64,000 nt of DNA from Agromyces sp. H66 (GCF_004959775.1 NZ_SJZG01000010.1:77649-141648); one strand, 5' to 3'. Positions 1 through 8,892 are shown, counted from the first letter of the stretch. The notes: generated from the sequence alone by a model not told the origin. Numbers and translations: made by a program.

Positions 1-714
1 GACGAATACGGCGCGGAGCTCCGTCGGGGACTCGGCGACCTGCACCGGCCCAGGTTCACGCACGAGATGCGCGGCTGGGTCGACGCGTTGCCCGACCGGG
101 CCGCGGCACTCGACGCGGGTGGCGCGGTGCTCGACGCGGGCTGCGGCACGGGCTGGTCGACGATCTCCCTGGCGAACGCGTTCCCGAACGCGCACGTCGT
201 GGGCCTCGACCTCGACGAGGCCTCCATCGAGGAGGCCAGGGAGAACGCCCTCGCTGCGGGCGTCGCCGACCGGGTCGCATTCGTGCTCGGCGACGCCGCC
301 GACGCCGGGGCCGTGCAGCGTGCCGCCGCCTCGGCGCGAGGTGCGGGGGAGCGCGCCGACGGGGCATCCGGTTTCGACCTCGTCACCATCTTCGAGGCGT
401 TGCACGACATGGGACGGCCGGTCGACGCGCTCGCCGGCATCCGCGCGCTGCTGCGACCGGGTGGCGCGCTCCTCGTCGCCGACGGGCGCGTCGCCGACGA
501 GTTCCACGCGAATGCCGAACCGGTCGAGCGGATGCTGTACGCGCTCAGCGTGCTGCACTGCGTCCCTGCGACGACCGCCGAGTCCGACGCGGTCGCGAAC
601 GGCACGGTGCTGCGCGCGCCGACGCTGCGACGGTGGGCGGCAGAGGCGGGCTTCGGGCCGGTCGACGTGCTCGACATCGAGAACCCGTTCTGGCGCTTCT
701 ACCGCATCGGGTGA
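1..714 (+). CDS. class I SAM-dependent methyltransferase, 5' end outside window
   Basis: The frame is open from base 1, so the start codon lies to the left. The visible 237 residues carry the class I methyltransferase core: motif I VLDAGCGTGWST (about bases 127-165) binds S-adenosylmethionine, the acidic end of strand beta-2 reads GLDLDEASI, and post-motif regions FVLGDAAD and FDLVTIFEALHDM follow. The Rossmann core is complete to strand beta-5 (GGALLVADGRVAD). A C-terminal helical part ending in PFWRFYRIG resembles proteins in which this domain is fused behind a winged-helix regulator, but that N-terminus cannot be seen. The substrate cannot be inferred. An ATG at 67 is in frame but falls just before motif I and is unlikely to be the true start. 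Confidence 0.85.
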   Translation, partial: DEYGAELRRGLGDLHRPRFTHEMRGWVDALPDRAAALDAGGAVLDAGCGTGWSTISLANAFPNAHVVGLDLDEASIEEARENALAAGVADRVAFVLGDAADAGAVQRAAASARGAGERADGASGFDLVTIFEALHDMGRPVDALAGIRALLRPGGALLVADGRVADEFHANAEPVERMLYALSVLHCVPATTAESDAVANGTVLRAPTLRRWAAEAGFGPVDVLDIENPFWRFYRIG

Positions 715-744
715 GTGCGCCCTTCCTCGCGTCCGACGGCGCTT

Positions 745-1442
745 CTGCACTGGGGCCGTGGAGCCCGGTGATCAGCTGATCCGCTACGCCGAGCTCGCCA
801 TCCTCGAGGCCCGCGTCGCCACCGCCGTCGGCGACGCCGAGGTCGCCGTGTTCGGCGTGTCGTCGGGTGGCGCGGTCTCGTCGTCGTTCGCGGCGAGGCA
901 TCACGGAGCGGGTGTCGGCGCTGATCCTGTACGGCTCGTTCGCGAACGGCACCGACCTCGGCCCGCCCGCGGTGCGCGAGGGGCTCGTCGACGTGATCCG
1001 CGCCCACGGGGGGTTCGGCTCCCGTGTGCTCGCCGACCTCTTCCTCCCCGACGCGAGCATCGACGATCGCGACGAGTTCGTCGACTCCACCCCGCACCTC
1101 GGGCTCATCCGCGCGCCCGCGCTCGTGCTGCACCGGCGCGAGGACCACGCGATCCGGTTCGCGCTCGCGGCGGACCTCGCGGCGCGGATTCCCGGCGCGC
1201 GGCGAGCTCACCGATCGGGAGAAGGAGGTGCTGCGCCTCGTCGCGCGGGGCGAGACCGACCAGGCCATCGCCGGCCTCCTCGTGCTGAGCCCGCACACCG
1301 TGCATCGGCACCTCGCGAACATCCGCACGAAGCTCGGCGTCCCGTCCCGTGCGGCCGCGGCGGCGTGGGCGCTTCGCCACGGACTCATCCGACGCGACCC
1401 GACGCGGCACGGGCGCGGAGCATCCGCCCACCCGGCTCATAG
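745..1442 (+). pseudogene. broken alpha/beta hydrolase-LuxR fusion regulator
   Basis: Three reading frames together give one recognisable protein. About 760-895 encodes the nucleophile elbow VFGVSSGGAVSSS. Frame then shifts and 897-1197 continues with RVSALILYGSFANG and the lid and C-terminal core ending APALVLHRREDHAI. Frame shifts again and about 1200-1400 encodes a LuxR-type helix-turn-helix (GELTDREKEVLRLVARG, LSPHTVHRHLANIRTKLG). A final shift would reach the TAG at 1440-1442. Hydrolase plus LuxR fusions are a known actinobacterial regulator architecture, usually over 300 residues. Here the N-terminal third and any start codon are missing. I read this as a decayed gene; two sequencing indels are the main alternative. 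Confidence 0.62.
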
Positions 1443-1462
1443 GAAACGCATAGGGCGGCGCG

Positions 1463-1475
1463 GATACTGGAGGCA
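1463..1475 (+). promoter_or_regulatory. -10 element giving a leaderless start for the response regulator
   Basis: GATACT at 1463-1468 is followed by six bases and then the ATG at 1475, so transcription would begin on or next to the start codon. No convincing -35 hexamer is present. GGAGG at 1469-1473 touches the ATG and is too close to act as a ribosome site. Confidence 0.4.
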
Positions 1476-2221
1476 TGAGCACCACCGCGACATCCCAGCA
1501 CCGCGCCCCGCAGCTCGCGAAGGGCGACGGCTCCATGGTGCGCGTCCTCGTCGTCGACGACGAGCAGTCGCTCACCGACCTGCTGAAGATGGCGCTGCGG
1601 TACGAGGGCTGGGACGTGCGCACCGCCGCCGACGGGCTCACCGCGGTCAAGGTCGCGCGCGAGTTCCGCCCCGACGCGATCGTGCTCGACATCATGCTCC
1701 CCGACATCGACGGGCTCGAGGTGCTGCAGCGGGTGCGCGCCGACGGAACCGAGACCCCCGTGCTCTTCCTCACCGCGAAGGACTCGCTCGACGACCGCAT
1801 CGCCGGCCTCACCGCGGGCGGCGACGACTACGTCACCAAGCCGTTCAGCCTCGAAGAGGTGGTCGCGCGGCTGCGCGGACTCATCCGCCGATCCAGCCTG
1901 ACGCTCGCCAAGGCGAAGGGCCCCGTGCTCGTCGTCGGCGATCTCACGCTCGACGAGGACTCCTACGAGGTCGCGCGCGGCGGCACGCCCATCGAGTTGA
2001 CGGCCACGGAGTTCGAGCTGCTCCGCTTCCTCATGCGCAACCCACGCCGCGTGCTCTCCAAGGCGCAGATCCTCGACCGGGTCTGGAGCTACGACTTCGG
2101 CGGCCGTGAGTCGGTCGTCGAGCTCTACATCTCCTACCTGCGCAAGAAGATCGACGCCGGTCGCGAGCCGATGATCCACACCGTGCGCGGCGCCGGCTAC
2201 CTGCTCAAGGCCGCTGGATGA
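1475..2221 (+). CDS. OmpR/PhoB-family response regulator (MprA/TcrA-like)
   Basis: A 248-residue DNA-binding response regulator. The receiver domain (about residues 22-135) shows the acidic pair VVDDE, the phosphoacceptor Asp72 in VLDIMLPDIDG, and the conserved LTAKD lysine. A linker leads to an OmpR-type winged helix (about 150-245) with ELTATEFELLRFLMRNP and a C-terminal VRGAGYLL wing. The first 20 residues are extra; ATG at 1535 would give the usual compact start, but 1475 suits a leaderless transcript. The stop overlaps the kinase start by four bases (ATGA), so the two are translationally coupled. Relatives of the MprAB and TcrXY type sense envelope stress or starvation; the actual signal is unknown. 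Confidence 0.92.
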   Translation: MSTTATSQHRAPQLAKGDGSMVRVLVVDDEQSLTDLLKMALRYEGWDVRTAADGLTAVKVAREFRPDAIVLDIMLPDIDGLEVLQRVRADGTETPVLFLTAKDSLDDRIAGLTAGGDDYVTKPFSLEEVVARLRGLIRRSSLTLAKAKGPVLVVGDLTLDEDSYEVARGGTPIELTATEFELLRFLMRNPRRVLSKAQILDRVWSYDFGGRESVVELYISYLRKKIDAGREPMIHTVRGAGYLLKAAG

Positions 2222-3762
2222 CCAGGCCGGGCGATCCCGGCCACGCCGCGGCGGCGCGCGAGGAGGCGACCTCGCACGTCCCGGCTCAGGTGACCGGGCC
2301 GATGGCGGATGCCGCGCTCCCGCGTCACCCGGTGACCCTGCACCGGCGACTCCTCGTCATCGTGGCCGCGTTGCTCGTCGCCGTGAGCGCCGTCATCGGC
2401 GTGGCGACCGTGGCCATCTTCCACGGCTCGTCGGTGGAGCGCCTCGACGCGAGTCTCCGCGCGACGACGACCCGTGCCGACCAGGTCGACGTCCCGGCGC
2501 TTCCGCCCGATCCGTCGGTGCGCGCCGAGGAGTTCCTGCGCGTTCCCGGCCAGCCCGTCGGCACGCTCGCGGCGTTCGTCAGCGACACCACGGTGTTCGC
2601 TCGGTACATCTCCGCGGGCGGCGAGGTTCCAGAGCTCGACGTCGCCGCCACCCGCGCCCTGACGGAGGTGCCACTCGACGGCAGGCCGCACACCATCACG
2701 GTGGGCTCGCTGGGCGAGTACCGCGCGCTGGCCCTCTCGCTGGAGGCCGCGCCCGAATTCCGTGCCGTGCTCGCCCTGCCCATGGCCGACCTGAATGCAC
2801 AGACGACGCAACTGGCCTGGACGGTCGCGCTCGTGGCGCTCGCGGGCCTTGCCGTCGCACTCGCGATCGGTTCCGCCGTGGTGCGGCGCGCGCTGAGCCC
2901 GCTCGCCGACGTCACCAGCACGGCGCAGCGCGTGTCGGATCTGCCGCTCGACCGCGGCGACGTCGCGCTCGCCGAGCGCGTGCCGGTCGGCGACGAGCGC
3001 ACCGAGGTCGGCCGCCTGGGCACGGCGTTCAACCGCATGCTCGGACACGTGGCATCCGCGCTCTCGGCCCGCGAGCAGAGCGAGCAGAAGGTGCGCCGCT
3101 TCGTCGCGGACGCGAGTCACGAGCTCCGCACGCCGCTCGCCTCGATCCGCGGCTACGCCGAGCTCACGCGGCTGCACGGCGGCGAGCTCCCGCCCGACGT
3201 GGTGCACGCGATCGGCCGGATCGAGGCGGAGTCGTTGCGCATGACCGAGCTCGTCGAGGACCTCCTGTTGCTCGCCCGTCTCGACGAGGGCCGCGAACTC
3301 GCCGCCCGGCCCGTGGACCTGCGTCAGCTCGTGGTCGACTCGGTCGGCGACGCGCAGGCTGCGGGCCCAGACCACGACTGGCGCGTCGCCGTGCCCGACG
3401 AGCCGGTGACCGTCATGGGCGACGCGTCGCGGCTGCACCAGGTGCTGGCGAACCTGCTCGCGAACGCGCGGGCGCACACGCCCGAGGGCACGGAGGTCGT
3501 GGTTCGCCTGCAGCGGGTGACGGATGCCGCGCCCGACCGGGTGCGCCTCACCGTGACCGATGACGGTCCGGGCATCGACGCCGGCGTGCGTGCGAACCTG
3601 TTCGAGCGATTCGTGCGCGGCGACGCCTCCCGGTCGCGCCGAGCGGGGAGCACCGGTCTCGGGCTCGCCATCGTGCGCGCCGTCGTCGAGGCGCATGGCG
3701 GCACGGTCGCCGTCGAGAGCGAGCCCGGTCGCACCGAGTTCACGGTCGACCTGCCCGCCTGA
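2218..3762 (+). CDS. sensor histidine kinase, partner of the upstream response regulator
   Basis: A 514-residue membrane kinase. A first transmembrane segment near residues 43-67 and a second near 200-222 bracket an extracytoplasmic sensor domain of about 130 residues. A HAMP linker leads to the HisKA dimerisation helix FVADASHELRTPLASI with phosphoacceptor His301. The ATP-binding domain has the N box (VLANLLANARAHT), G1 (DDGPGID) and G2 (GSTGLGLAIV). About 40 residues, partly Ala-rich, precede TM1; start codons further in are possible. It begins inside the stop of the response regulator, so it should phosphorylate that protein. It ends just before a long palindrome shared with the convergent MarR gene. 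Confidence 0.93.
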   Translation: MTRPGDPGHAAAAREEATSHVPAQVTGPMADAALPRHPVTLHRRLLVIVAALLVAVSAVIGVATVAIFHGSSVERLDASLRATTTRADQVDVPALPPDPSVRAEEFLRVPGQPVGTLAAFVSDTTVFARYISAGGEVPELDVAATRALTEVPLDGRPHTITVGSLGEYRALALSLEAAPEFRAVLALPMADLNAQTTQLAWTVALVALAGLAVALAIGSAVVRRALSPLADVTSTAQRVSDLPLDRGDVALAERVPVGDERTEVGRLGTAFNRMLGHVASALSAREQSEQKVRRFVADASHELRTPLASIRGYAELTRLHGGELPPDVVHAIGRIEAESLRMTELVEDLLLLARLDEGRELAARPVDLRQLVVDSVGDAQAAGPDHDWRVAVPDEPVTVMGDASRLHQVLANLLANARAHTPEGTEVVVRLQRVTDAAPDRVRLTVTDDGPGIDAGVRANLFERFVRGDASRSRRAGSTGLGLAIVRAVVEAHGGTVAVESEPGRTEFTVDLPA

Positions 3763-3791
3763 TTCGCGGGTCGCGCGGGGAGGCGGAAGCG

Positions 3792-3849
3792 CGAGATGAT
3801 GCCAAGTGCACCGTTCCCCGGCCAGCACGGTGCATTTGGCATCATCTCG
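3792..3849. repeat. long intergenic palindrome, family B copy 1
   Basis: Arms 3792-3813 and 3828-3849 (22 bases each) pair along their whole length apart from one G/A position; the loop is 14 bases. The arm begins CGAGATGATGCC and ends TGCACCG. It lies between the convergent kinase and MarR genes and could end transcription from both sides. A relative lies at 15833-15890. Confidence 0.75.
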
Positions 3850-3898
3850 GCGCCCGACCGGGTGAGGCGCCCGAGCAGGCCAGACGGGTGCTCGGGCG

Positions 3899-4402
3899 TC
3901 AGCCCTCGTCGCCCGAGCCGGGCGACGGCTCCTCGGCGACCATGACCTCGTTCGCGAGGCGGCCGAGCAGTCGCGCGAGCTGTTCGACGTCCTCGGCCGG
4001 CCAGGTTCGCAGCTTCGCGTGGGTCTGGCGCTGCATCCGGGAGGCCTTCTGGCCGACGCGCTCGATCGCCTGGGGCGTGGGCCGGATGATCCGGGCCCGG
4101 CCGTCCGTCGGGTCGGCCGCCCCCTCGGCGAGGCCGAGCGCCTGGAGGTGCCGGATCTGGCGGCTCACGACGCTCTTGTCGATCTCGAGCTCGGCGGCGA
4201 TGGCCCCGGCGTGCATCGGCCCGCGACGCACGATCGCCGACAGGATCTTGTAGCCCACCGGTTGCAGGTCTGGATGCACGGCGGCGGCGGCCTCCTTCCA
4301 CACGGCTCGCGCCCGCACGAAGAGCAGCCGGAGCTGCTCCTCGACCGAGGCGATCTCGTCGTCGGAGGCCGTGCGCGATGCGGCCGCGTCGGGGGCGGTC
4401 AT
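3899..4402 (-). CDS. MarR-family transcriptional regulator
   Basis: A 167-residue protein with a MarR winged helix: recognition region HAGAIAAELEIDKSVVSRQI, then the beta wing GAADPTDGRARIIRPT. It lies nine bases behind the MFS gene on the same strand, so both share the promoter upstream of the pump. The palindromes overlapping that promoter make self-repression relieved by a small molecule, usually a pump substrate, the likely mode of control. The ligand is unknown. The ATG at 4402 is the first one after the MFS stop. Confidence 0.9.
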   Translation of the reverse strand: MTAPDAAASRTASDDEIASVEEQLRLLFVRARAVWKEAAAAVHPDLQPVGYKILSAIVRRGPMHAGAIAAELEIDKSVVSRQIRHLQALGLAEGAADPTDGRARIIRPTPQAIERVGQKASRMQRQTHAKLRTWPAEDVEQLARLLGRLANEVMVAEEPSPGSGDEG

Positions 4403-4411
4403 GGGGCGATC

Positions 4412-6232
4412 CTATTGCCCGTCGGAACGTGGTCCGCGCGCGACGGATGCCTCGTCCACCACGTCGAGGGCATCGGTGGCGGGATCGTGCGCGAGACCCA
4501 CCGGGGTGAGCGCGACGGATGCCGCGGCGGTGTCGATCACGGCGTCCGCAGCATCCTCGAATTCCCGGACGTGCTCCTCGTGTCGATCGGCCGGGGTCGC
4601 GGTCGCGGCATCCGCCCGCTCCTCGGCTTTCGCCCGCTGGATCGCGTTCTGGGTGCCCAGGGTCACGTTGGGGAGGAAGAGCACCGCGACGAGCGTGACG
4701 ATCGCCAGCGGGACCGCGGTCAGGAACACGCTGCCCACGCCGGTGCCGTAGGCGGACTCGACGATGACCCGGAGGAACCCCGGCAGCTGGCTGATCTGGG
4801 GGATCGTGCCGCCGTCGAGCGTCCTGGCCGCCTCGAGCTGCTGCTCTGGTGAGAGCCCGCCGATTCCCGTGGCGATGTGCTCGGCCACCACGGTGCCGAG
4901 GATCGAGCCCATGACCGCGACGCCGACGGCGCCGCCGAGGCTGCGGAAGAACGTCACCGCACTGGTGGCGACGCCGAGGTTCCTCACCTCCGTCGTGTTC
5001 TGCACGATGAGCACGAGGTTCTGCATCAGCATTCCGACCCCGGCACCGAGCGCGAACATCGAGACGCCGACGTACCAGAAGTCGGTGTCGTACTCGAGTC
5101 GCGAGAGCAGGATGCTGCCGATGATCATGAGCACGCTTCCGGCGACCATGAAGCCCTTCCACCTGCCGCGCCGGCTCACGAGCGCGCCGATCACGGTGGA
5201 GGCGATGAGCAGGCCCGCCATCATGGGGATCGTGAGCAGACCGGACTCGGTCGGAGTGGCGCCGCGCGCGAGCTGCATGTACTGGCTGAGGAAGACCGCG
5301 GTGCCGAACATCGCAACCCCGACGGAGATCGAGGCGATCACGGCGAGCGTGAACGTGCGGTTCCGGAAGAGGCCGAGCGGGATGACCGGCTCCTTCACGC
5401 GGAGCTCGACCATGATCGCGATCGCGAGGAGGAGCACCGCGCCGCCCACCATGACGAGGCTCGGTACCGAGATCCACTCGAACTCGCTGCCCGCGAACGT
5501 CACCCAGAGCAGGAGGAGCGAGACGCCCGCCGAGATGAGCACGATGCCCACATAGTCGATGGAGACCTTCTGCCTCGGGCGCTTGGGCAGGTGCAGGGTG
5601 CGCTGGAGCAGCACGAGGGCGACAACGGCGATCGGCAGGGCGACGAAGAAGTTCCAGCGCCAGCCGAGGCCGTCGGTGAGGACGCCGCCGAGCAGCGGCC
5701 CACCGACGGTGGCCACCGCCATGACGGCGCCGAAGAGCCCGGCGTACTTCCCGCGTTCGCGCGGGCTGATGATGTCGGCCATGACGATCTGGCTGAGGGC
5801 CACGAGCCCGCCCGCGCCGATGCCCTGGAAGACGCGCATCGTGATGAGGGTTGCGGTGTCCTGCGAGAAGCCGGCGATCGCCGAGGCGAGCACGAACACC
5901 ACGAGGGCCAGCTGCAGCAGTAGCTTGCGGTTGAACAGGTCGGCCAGCTTGCCCCACACGGGCGTCGACACGGTGGTCGCGAGCAGGGTCGCCGTGACGA
6001 CCCAGGTGAAGGCCGACTGGTCGCCCTCGAGGTCGGAGATGATGACCGGGAGCGACGTGCCGACGACCGTGTTCGCGAGCATCGACACGAACATGCCGAG
6101 CAGCAGGCCCGAGAGCGCGGTGAGCACCTCCCGGTGGGTCATGCCGTTGTCGGAGAGCGCGGCGGGCGCGGAAAGCGCGGCGGGCGCGGCATCCGTCGGC
6201 TTCGGAGCGCGAACGCGGGAGGGCTTGGCCAT
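4412..6232 (-). CDS. MFS drug:proton antiporter, DHA2 (EmrB/QacA) type
   Basis: A 606-residue efflux pump, long enough for the 14-helix DHA2 family. It shows the family start region LLGMFVSMLANTVVGTSLPV, motif A (GKLADLFNRKLLLQ), the GRVF-type motif B variant MRVFQGIGAGG and motif C-like GGPLLGGVLTD. The 5' region is Ala/Ser rich and cytoplasmic. The first ATG of the frame lies further up, but GGAG four bases before the ATG at 6232 and the promoter at 6262-6290 favour 6232. The C-terminal tail of about 90 residues after the last helix is hydrophilic. It is the first gene of a two-gene operon with marR and probably exports a toxic or hydrophobic compound; the substrate cannot be told. Confidence 0.93.
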   Translation of the reverse strand: MAKPSRVRAPKPTDAAPAALSAPAALSDNGMTHREVLTALSGLLLGMFVSMLANTVVGTSLPVIISDLEGDQSAFTWVVTATLLATTVSTPVWGKLADLFNRKLLLQLALVVFVLASAIAGFSQDTATLITMRVFQGIGAGGLVALSQIVMADIISPRERGKYAGLFGAVMAVATVGGPLLGGVLTDGLGWRWNFFVALPIAVVALVLLQRTLHLPKRPRQKVSIDYVGIVLISAGVSLLLLWVTFAGSEFEWISVPSLVMVGGAVLLLAIAIMVELRVKEPVIPLGLFRNRTFTLAVIASISVGVAMFGTAVFLSQYMQLARGATPTESGLLTIPMMAGLLIASTVIGALVSRRGRWKGFMVAGSVLMIIGSILLSRLEYDTDFWYVGVSMFALGAGVGMLMQNLVLIVQNTTEVRNLGVATSAVTFFRSLGGAVGVAVMGSILGTVVAEHIATGIGGLSPEQQLEAARTLDGGTIPQISQLPGFLRVIVESAYGTGVGSVFLTAVPLAIVTLVAVLFLPNVTLGTQNAIQRAKAEERADAATATPADRHEEHVREFEDAADAVIDTAAASVALTPVGLAHDPATDALDVVDEASVARGPRSDGQ

Positions 6233-6244
6233 ATGACTCCAGAA

Positions 6245-6296
6245 TTGATTGATTGGAGTCAACTATAAGGAACTAGTGGACTTACGTCAACTATCG
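6245..6296 (-). promoter_or_regulatory. promoter with overlapping MarR-type operators for the MFS-marR operon
   Basis: On the minus strand, -35 TTGACG (6285-6290) and -10 TATAGT (6262-6267) are 17 bases apart, close to consensus. Imperfect palindromes TAGTTGAC/GTCCACTA over the spacer and TTGA-n6-TCAA (6252-6265 region) just downstream would place a MarR dimer directly over the promoter. Confidence 0.6.
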
Positions 6297-6340
6297 AGGT
6301 CTCGGCAGCCCGGCCGGCGTGGGTCTGCGGACGTCGCGGC

Positions 6341-6730
6341 TCATCCCACCACGGCGACGGCCTCGATCTCGACCAGAGCCTCGGGCCGCCCGAGGCTCGC
6401 GACATTGAGCACGGTGACGGCGGTCGCGTGCCGGCCCCATACCCTCGCCGAGGCGGCATAGCCCGCGTTCGGGTCCTGACCGGCCGCGAGGTAGATCGCG
6501 AGCCGTACGACATTCGTCTGATCGGCCCCCGCCTCGGCGAGCACCGCGAGCACGTTCCGCAGCGCCTGCTCGGTCTGCGGGCCGAGTCCGCCCTCGACGA
6601 TGGCGCCCGAGGCATCCGTGCCGTTCTGGCCGCCGACGTAGAGCGTGTCGTGGCCGCCGCGAACGAGCACCCCCTGGCTGAAGGCCGGGTTCGCAAACAG
6701 CGACGACGGGTTCAGGTGTGTGATCTCCAT
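6341..6730 (-). CDS. RidA/YjgF-family protein
   Basis: 129 residues, the normal length for the family. The C-terminal signature LGRPEALVEIEAVAV contains the arginine that in RidA deaminases grips the carboxylate of 2-aminoacrylate-type enamine intermediates. Other family features are SQGVLVRGGHDTLYVGGQ near the start and TEQALRNVLAVLAEAGA in the central helix. RidA trimers remove reactive enamines made by PLP enzymes; some relatives act on other substrates, so the exact role is open. AGGAA upstream of the ATG supports the start. Confidence 0.88.
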   Translation of the reverse strand: MEITHLNPSSLFANPAFSQGVLVRGGHDTLYVGGQNGTDASGAIVEGGLGPQTEQALRNVLAVLAEAGADQTNVVRLAIYLAAGQDPNAGYAASARVWGRHATAVTVLNVASLGRPEALVEIEAVAVVG

Positions 6731-6825
6731 GCTGCGTTCCTATCCCGACCCGCCGACGCTCCGGTCGAACGCCGCCGGGGGCACTCGATCCACTCGAGTG
6801 CCCCCGGCTCAGTCGTGCGCCGTCG

Positions 6826-7959
6826 TCATTCGTGCTCGTGGGGGTTCGTCACGAAGTCCCCTCGCTCGCGGATGTCGTCTGCGGGTGCCGTGCTCGCCGT
6901 CCACAACGAGCCCTCGGCCGCGGCCGTGAGCACGGCCATGCCGGCGACCTCGGCGTGCTTGGCGAGGTGCCCGACGGACTTCTGGCCGATGCCGCCTCGG
7001 ACTTCGAAGAGCACCGAGGCGGAGCCGAGCAGGCCATAGGCGTTGCGTGCAATACCGGGAGTCGTCGTGCTCGGATACCTCGTGATGTTCGCCCAGCCGT
7101 AGTCCTCGAGCGAGGTCAGCATGACCGACACCGCGCGCTTCGACGTCGTGATCGTCGACGCGAACTCATCGGCGATGCCGAGGCGTGCGGCCTCCTCGGT
7201 GGCGTTGGGCCACATGATCGAGCCGGTGATGAGTCGGCCGTCCTCGTCGACGTAGGACCCCTGGTGGTGGAAGTCCACGACCACCTGCGGCTGGCGTTCG
7301 TCCCAGAGCAGGCGCATGGCGACGGCCTCGTCGACCGGGTTGTTCGCGTCGAGTCCGGGCTGATACGAGTGGTCGTACGCGCTCTCCGTGTAGGAGTGGT
7401 ACCGGTTGATGTCGTACCCGCGTCCGCCCTGGTAGAACGAGCAGAAGGCGGAGCAGGTCGGGTCGTAGTTCTGCCGCCACGGGGTGGTGAGACCCTGCGA
7501 GTCGACCACGTCGCCGTCGAACCCGTCGACATTGACCCGCGGCACGATCGTCACGGTGAGGGCCTCGCGAATCGCCTGCGCCTGCGTGGAGTTCCCGGCG
7601 AGCGCCCGGACGATCGAGAGCATCCCCTCGCTGACCACGTATTCGTTGCCGTGCTGGTTGGCGACGAACATGATGTCCACAGGACCGTCACCGACCGTGA
7701 CGACGGGGATGTCGCGCCCGAGGTTGGACTGCAGCGGAGCGGGCGCGACATCGATCGTGCCGCCGGAGCTGCGCTCGATCGTGCGCAGCGTGTCCCAGAG
7801 CTGCTCGTATCCGTGGATCGCCTCGACGTTCTCTTCGCCGTCGTCCCAGGGCCCGCCGGGCACCGTGACCGGGTCGGCCAGCGCGGGACCGGCCAGACCC
7901 ACGAGGGTCACGGCCACGAGGGATGTGCCGAGGGCTGATCCGATGGTTCGCAAACGCAT
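6826..7959 (-). CDS. secreted M14-family zinc carboxypeptidase
   Basis: A 377-residue metallopeptidase with a cleavable signal peptide (MRLRTIG, hydrophobic core to about residue 27, ALA cleavage before DPVT). The zinc motif HxxE is His103-Gly-Asn-Glu106 in ANQHGNEYVV, and the third ligand is a histidine in VVDFHHQG near residue 231. RVNVDG and the DINRYH segment match the M14 substrate-binding arginine regions. LFEVRGG near the end carries the likely catalytic glutamate. AGGAGAG before the ATG at 7959 fixes the start. It is expected outside the cell, trimming C-terminal residues from peptides or cell-wall stems. Confidence 0.9.
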   Translation of the reverse strand: MRLRTIGSALGTSLVAVTLVGLAGPALADPVTVPGGPWDDGEENVEAIHGYEQLWDTLRTIERSSGGTIDVAPAPLQSNLGRDIPVVTVGDGPVDIMFVANQHGNEYVVSEGMLSIVRALAGNSTQAQAIREALTVTIVPRVNVDGFDGDVVDSQGLTTPWRQNYDPTCSAFCSFYQGGRGYDINRYHSYTESAYDHSYQPGLDANNPVDEAVAMRLLWDERQPQVVVDFHHQGSYVDEDGRLITGSIMWPNATEEAARLGIADEFASTITTSKRAVSVMLTSLEDYGWANITRYPSTTTPGIARNAYGLLGSASVLFEVRGGIGQKSVGHLAKHAEVAGMAVLTAAAEGSLWTASTAPADDIRERGDFVTNPHEHE

Positions 7960-8125
7960 ACCGTCTCTCCTTCTGATGTGTCAGTGCACTGCACATGAAG
8001 GGGCGGGGGAGCGAGCGCAGGGGGCCCCGTTCGGTGCGTTCAGTCTGGCAAGCGAGTTCGAGCGAGGTCAAGGCCGACCTCAGCGGATGTCGGCGAGAAG
8101 GCGTCATCACCAGGGGGCTCCGATT

Positions 8126-8153
8126 TTGCGACGGATGCGGCATCCGCTACTGT
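8126..8153 (+). promoter_or_regulatory. putative rplJ-rplL promoter
   Basis: -35-like TTGCGA (8126-8131) and -10-like TACTGT (8148-8153) are 16 bases apart. A start near 8160 would give a leader of about 215 bases ending at the rplJ ATG. The rest of the gap back to 7960 shows no gene. Confidence 0.4.
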
Positions 8154-8159
8154 GGATGG

Positions 8160-8376
8160 AGCCGAAGACCGCTGGTTGTCGTGCGCGCCGCAAGGCGAGC
8201 CGACCGAAGTCTTGCGAAAGCAAGTGCCCGCGCAGGTGTGACGAAGACTTCCCGATCGTTCGGGCCGAGCTCCGCGCAACTGCGCCGGAGCTCTTTTCTT
8301 TCTCCCATGAGTTTGCCCAGCGCTCCCAGGCCGTGCACCGCCTCCGCGGTGCGCGTTGAATTCACAAGGAGTGGCC
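8160..8376 (+). ncRNA. ribosomal protein L10 leader RNA
   Basis: The untranslated stretch before rplJ has features expected of an L10 leader: the GCCGAAGACCGCTGGTTGTC segment, a GTGCGCGCCGCAAGGCGAG stem, and CCGCGCAGGTGTGACGAAGAC downstream. L10-(L12) binding to this RNA is the known self-control of the operon. A hairpin with a T-rich tail lies inside it. The 5' limit is inferred from the predicted promoter. Confidence 0.7.
8267..8303 (+). terminator. intrinsic terminator/attenuator inside the L10 leader
   Basis: GAGCTCC plus GCGCA (8267-8278) pairs with TGCGC plus CGGAGCTC (8281-8293) with one bulged base, and TTTTCTTTCT follows at 8294-8303. This is the clearest factor-independent terminator in the window and sits before rplJ, so it fits an attenuator. 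Confidence 0.65.
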
Positions 8377-8892
8377 ATGGCGAACAAGGAAGCCTCGGTT
8401 GCCGAACTCACGAACCTGTTCGAGAGCTCGACCGCCGTTCTGCTGACCGAATACCGCGGCCTCACTGTTGCCCAGCTCAAGACGCTGCGCAAGTCCATCA
8501 GTGGGGACGCGAGCTACGCCGTGGTGAAGAACACGCTGACCAAGATCGCGGCGAACAACGCCGGCATCTCGTCGTTCGACGACGAGCTCGCCGGACCGTC
8601 GGCGATCGCGTTCGTGCACGGTGACCCGGTCGCCGTCGCGAAGGCGCTGCGTGACTTCGCCAAGGCGAACCCCCTCCTCGTGGTCAAGGGCGGCTATTTC
8701 GATGGCAAGCCCCTGACCGCCGAAGAGGTAGGCAAGCTCGCCGACCTCGAGTCCCGCGAAGTGCTGCTGGCGAAGCTCGCCGGCGCCTTCAAGGCCTCGC
8801 TGTTCGGAGCCGCATATCTGTTCAACGCACCGCTCTCGAAGGCCGTTCGCACGGTCGACGCGCTGCGTGAGAAGCAGGAGTCCGCTGCGTAG
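8377..8892 (+). CDS. rplJ: 50S ribosomal protein L10
   Basis: 171 residues beginning [11 protein letters not shown], with AAGGAG seven bases upstream of the ATG at 8377. The N-terminal rRNA-binding globular part is typical ([30 protein letters not shown]). The C-terminal helix ([20 protein letters not shown]) is where L7/L12 dimers dock to form the flexible stalk of the large subunit. It is followed by rplL after 50 bases, the usual order. Expression is expected to be set by the L10 leader. Confidence 0.97.
   Translation: MANKEASVAELTNLFESSTAVLLTEYRGLTVAQLKTLRKSISGDASYAVVKNTLTKIAANNAGISSFDDELAGPSAIAFVHGDPVAVAKALRDFAKANPLLVVKGGYFDGKPLTAEEVGKLADLESREVLLAKLAGAFKASLFGAAYLFNAPLSKAVRTVDALREKQESAA

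Noticed and set aside
3324..5957. Very long antisense open frames (also about 19893-22610 and 39852-42743, minus strand)
   Set aside because: They lie opposite well-supported genes, have Arg/Pro/His-rich translations with no domains, and are expected in DNA with this GC content.
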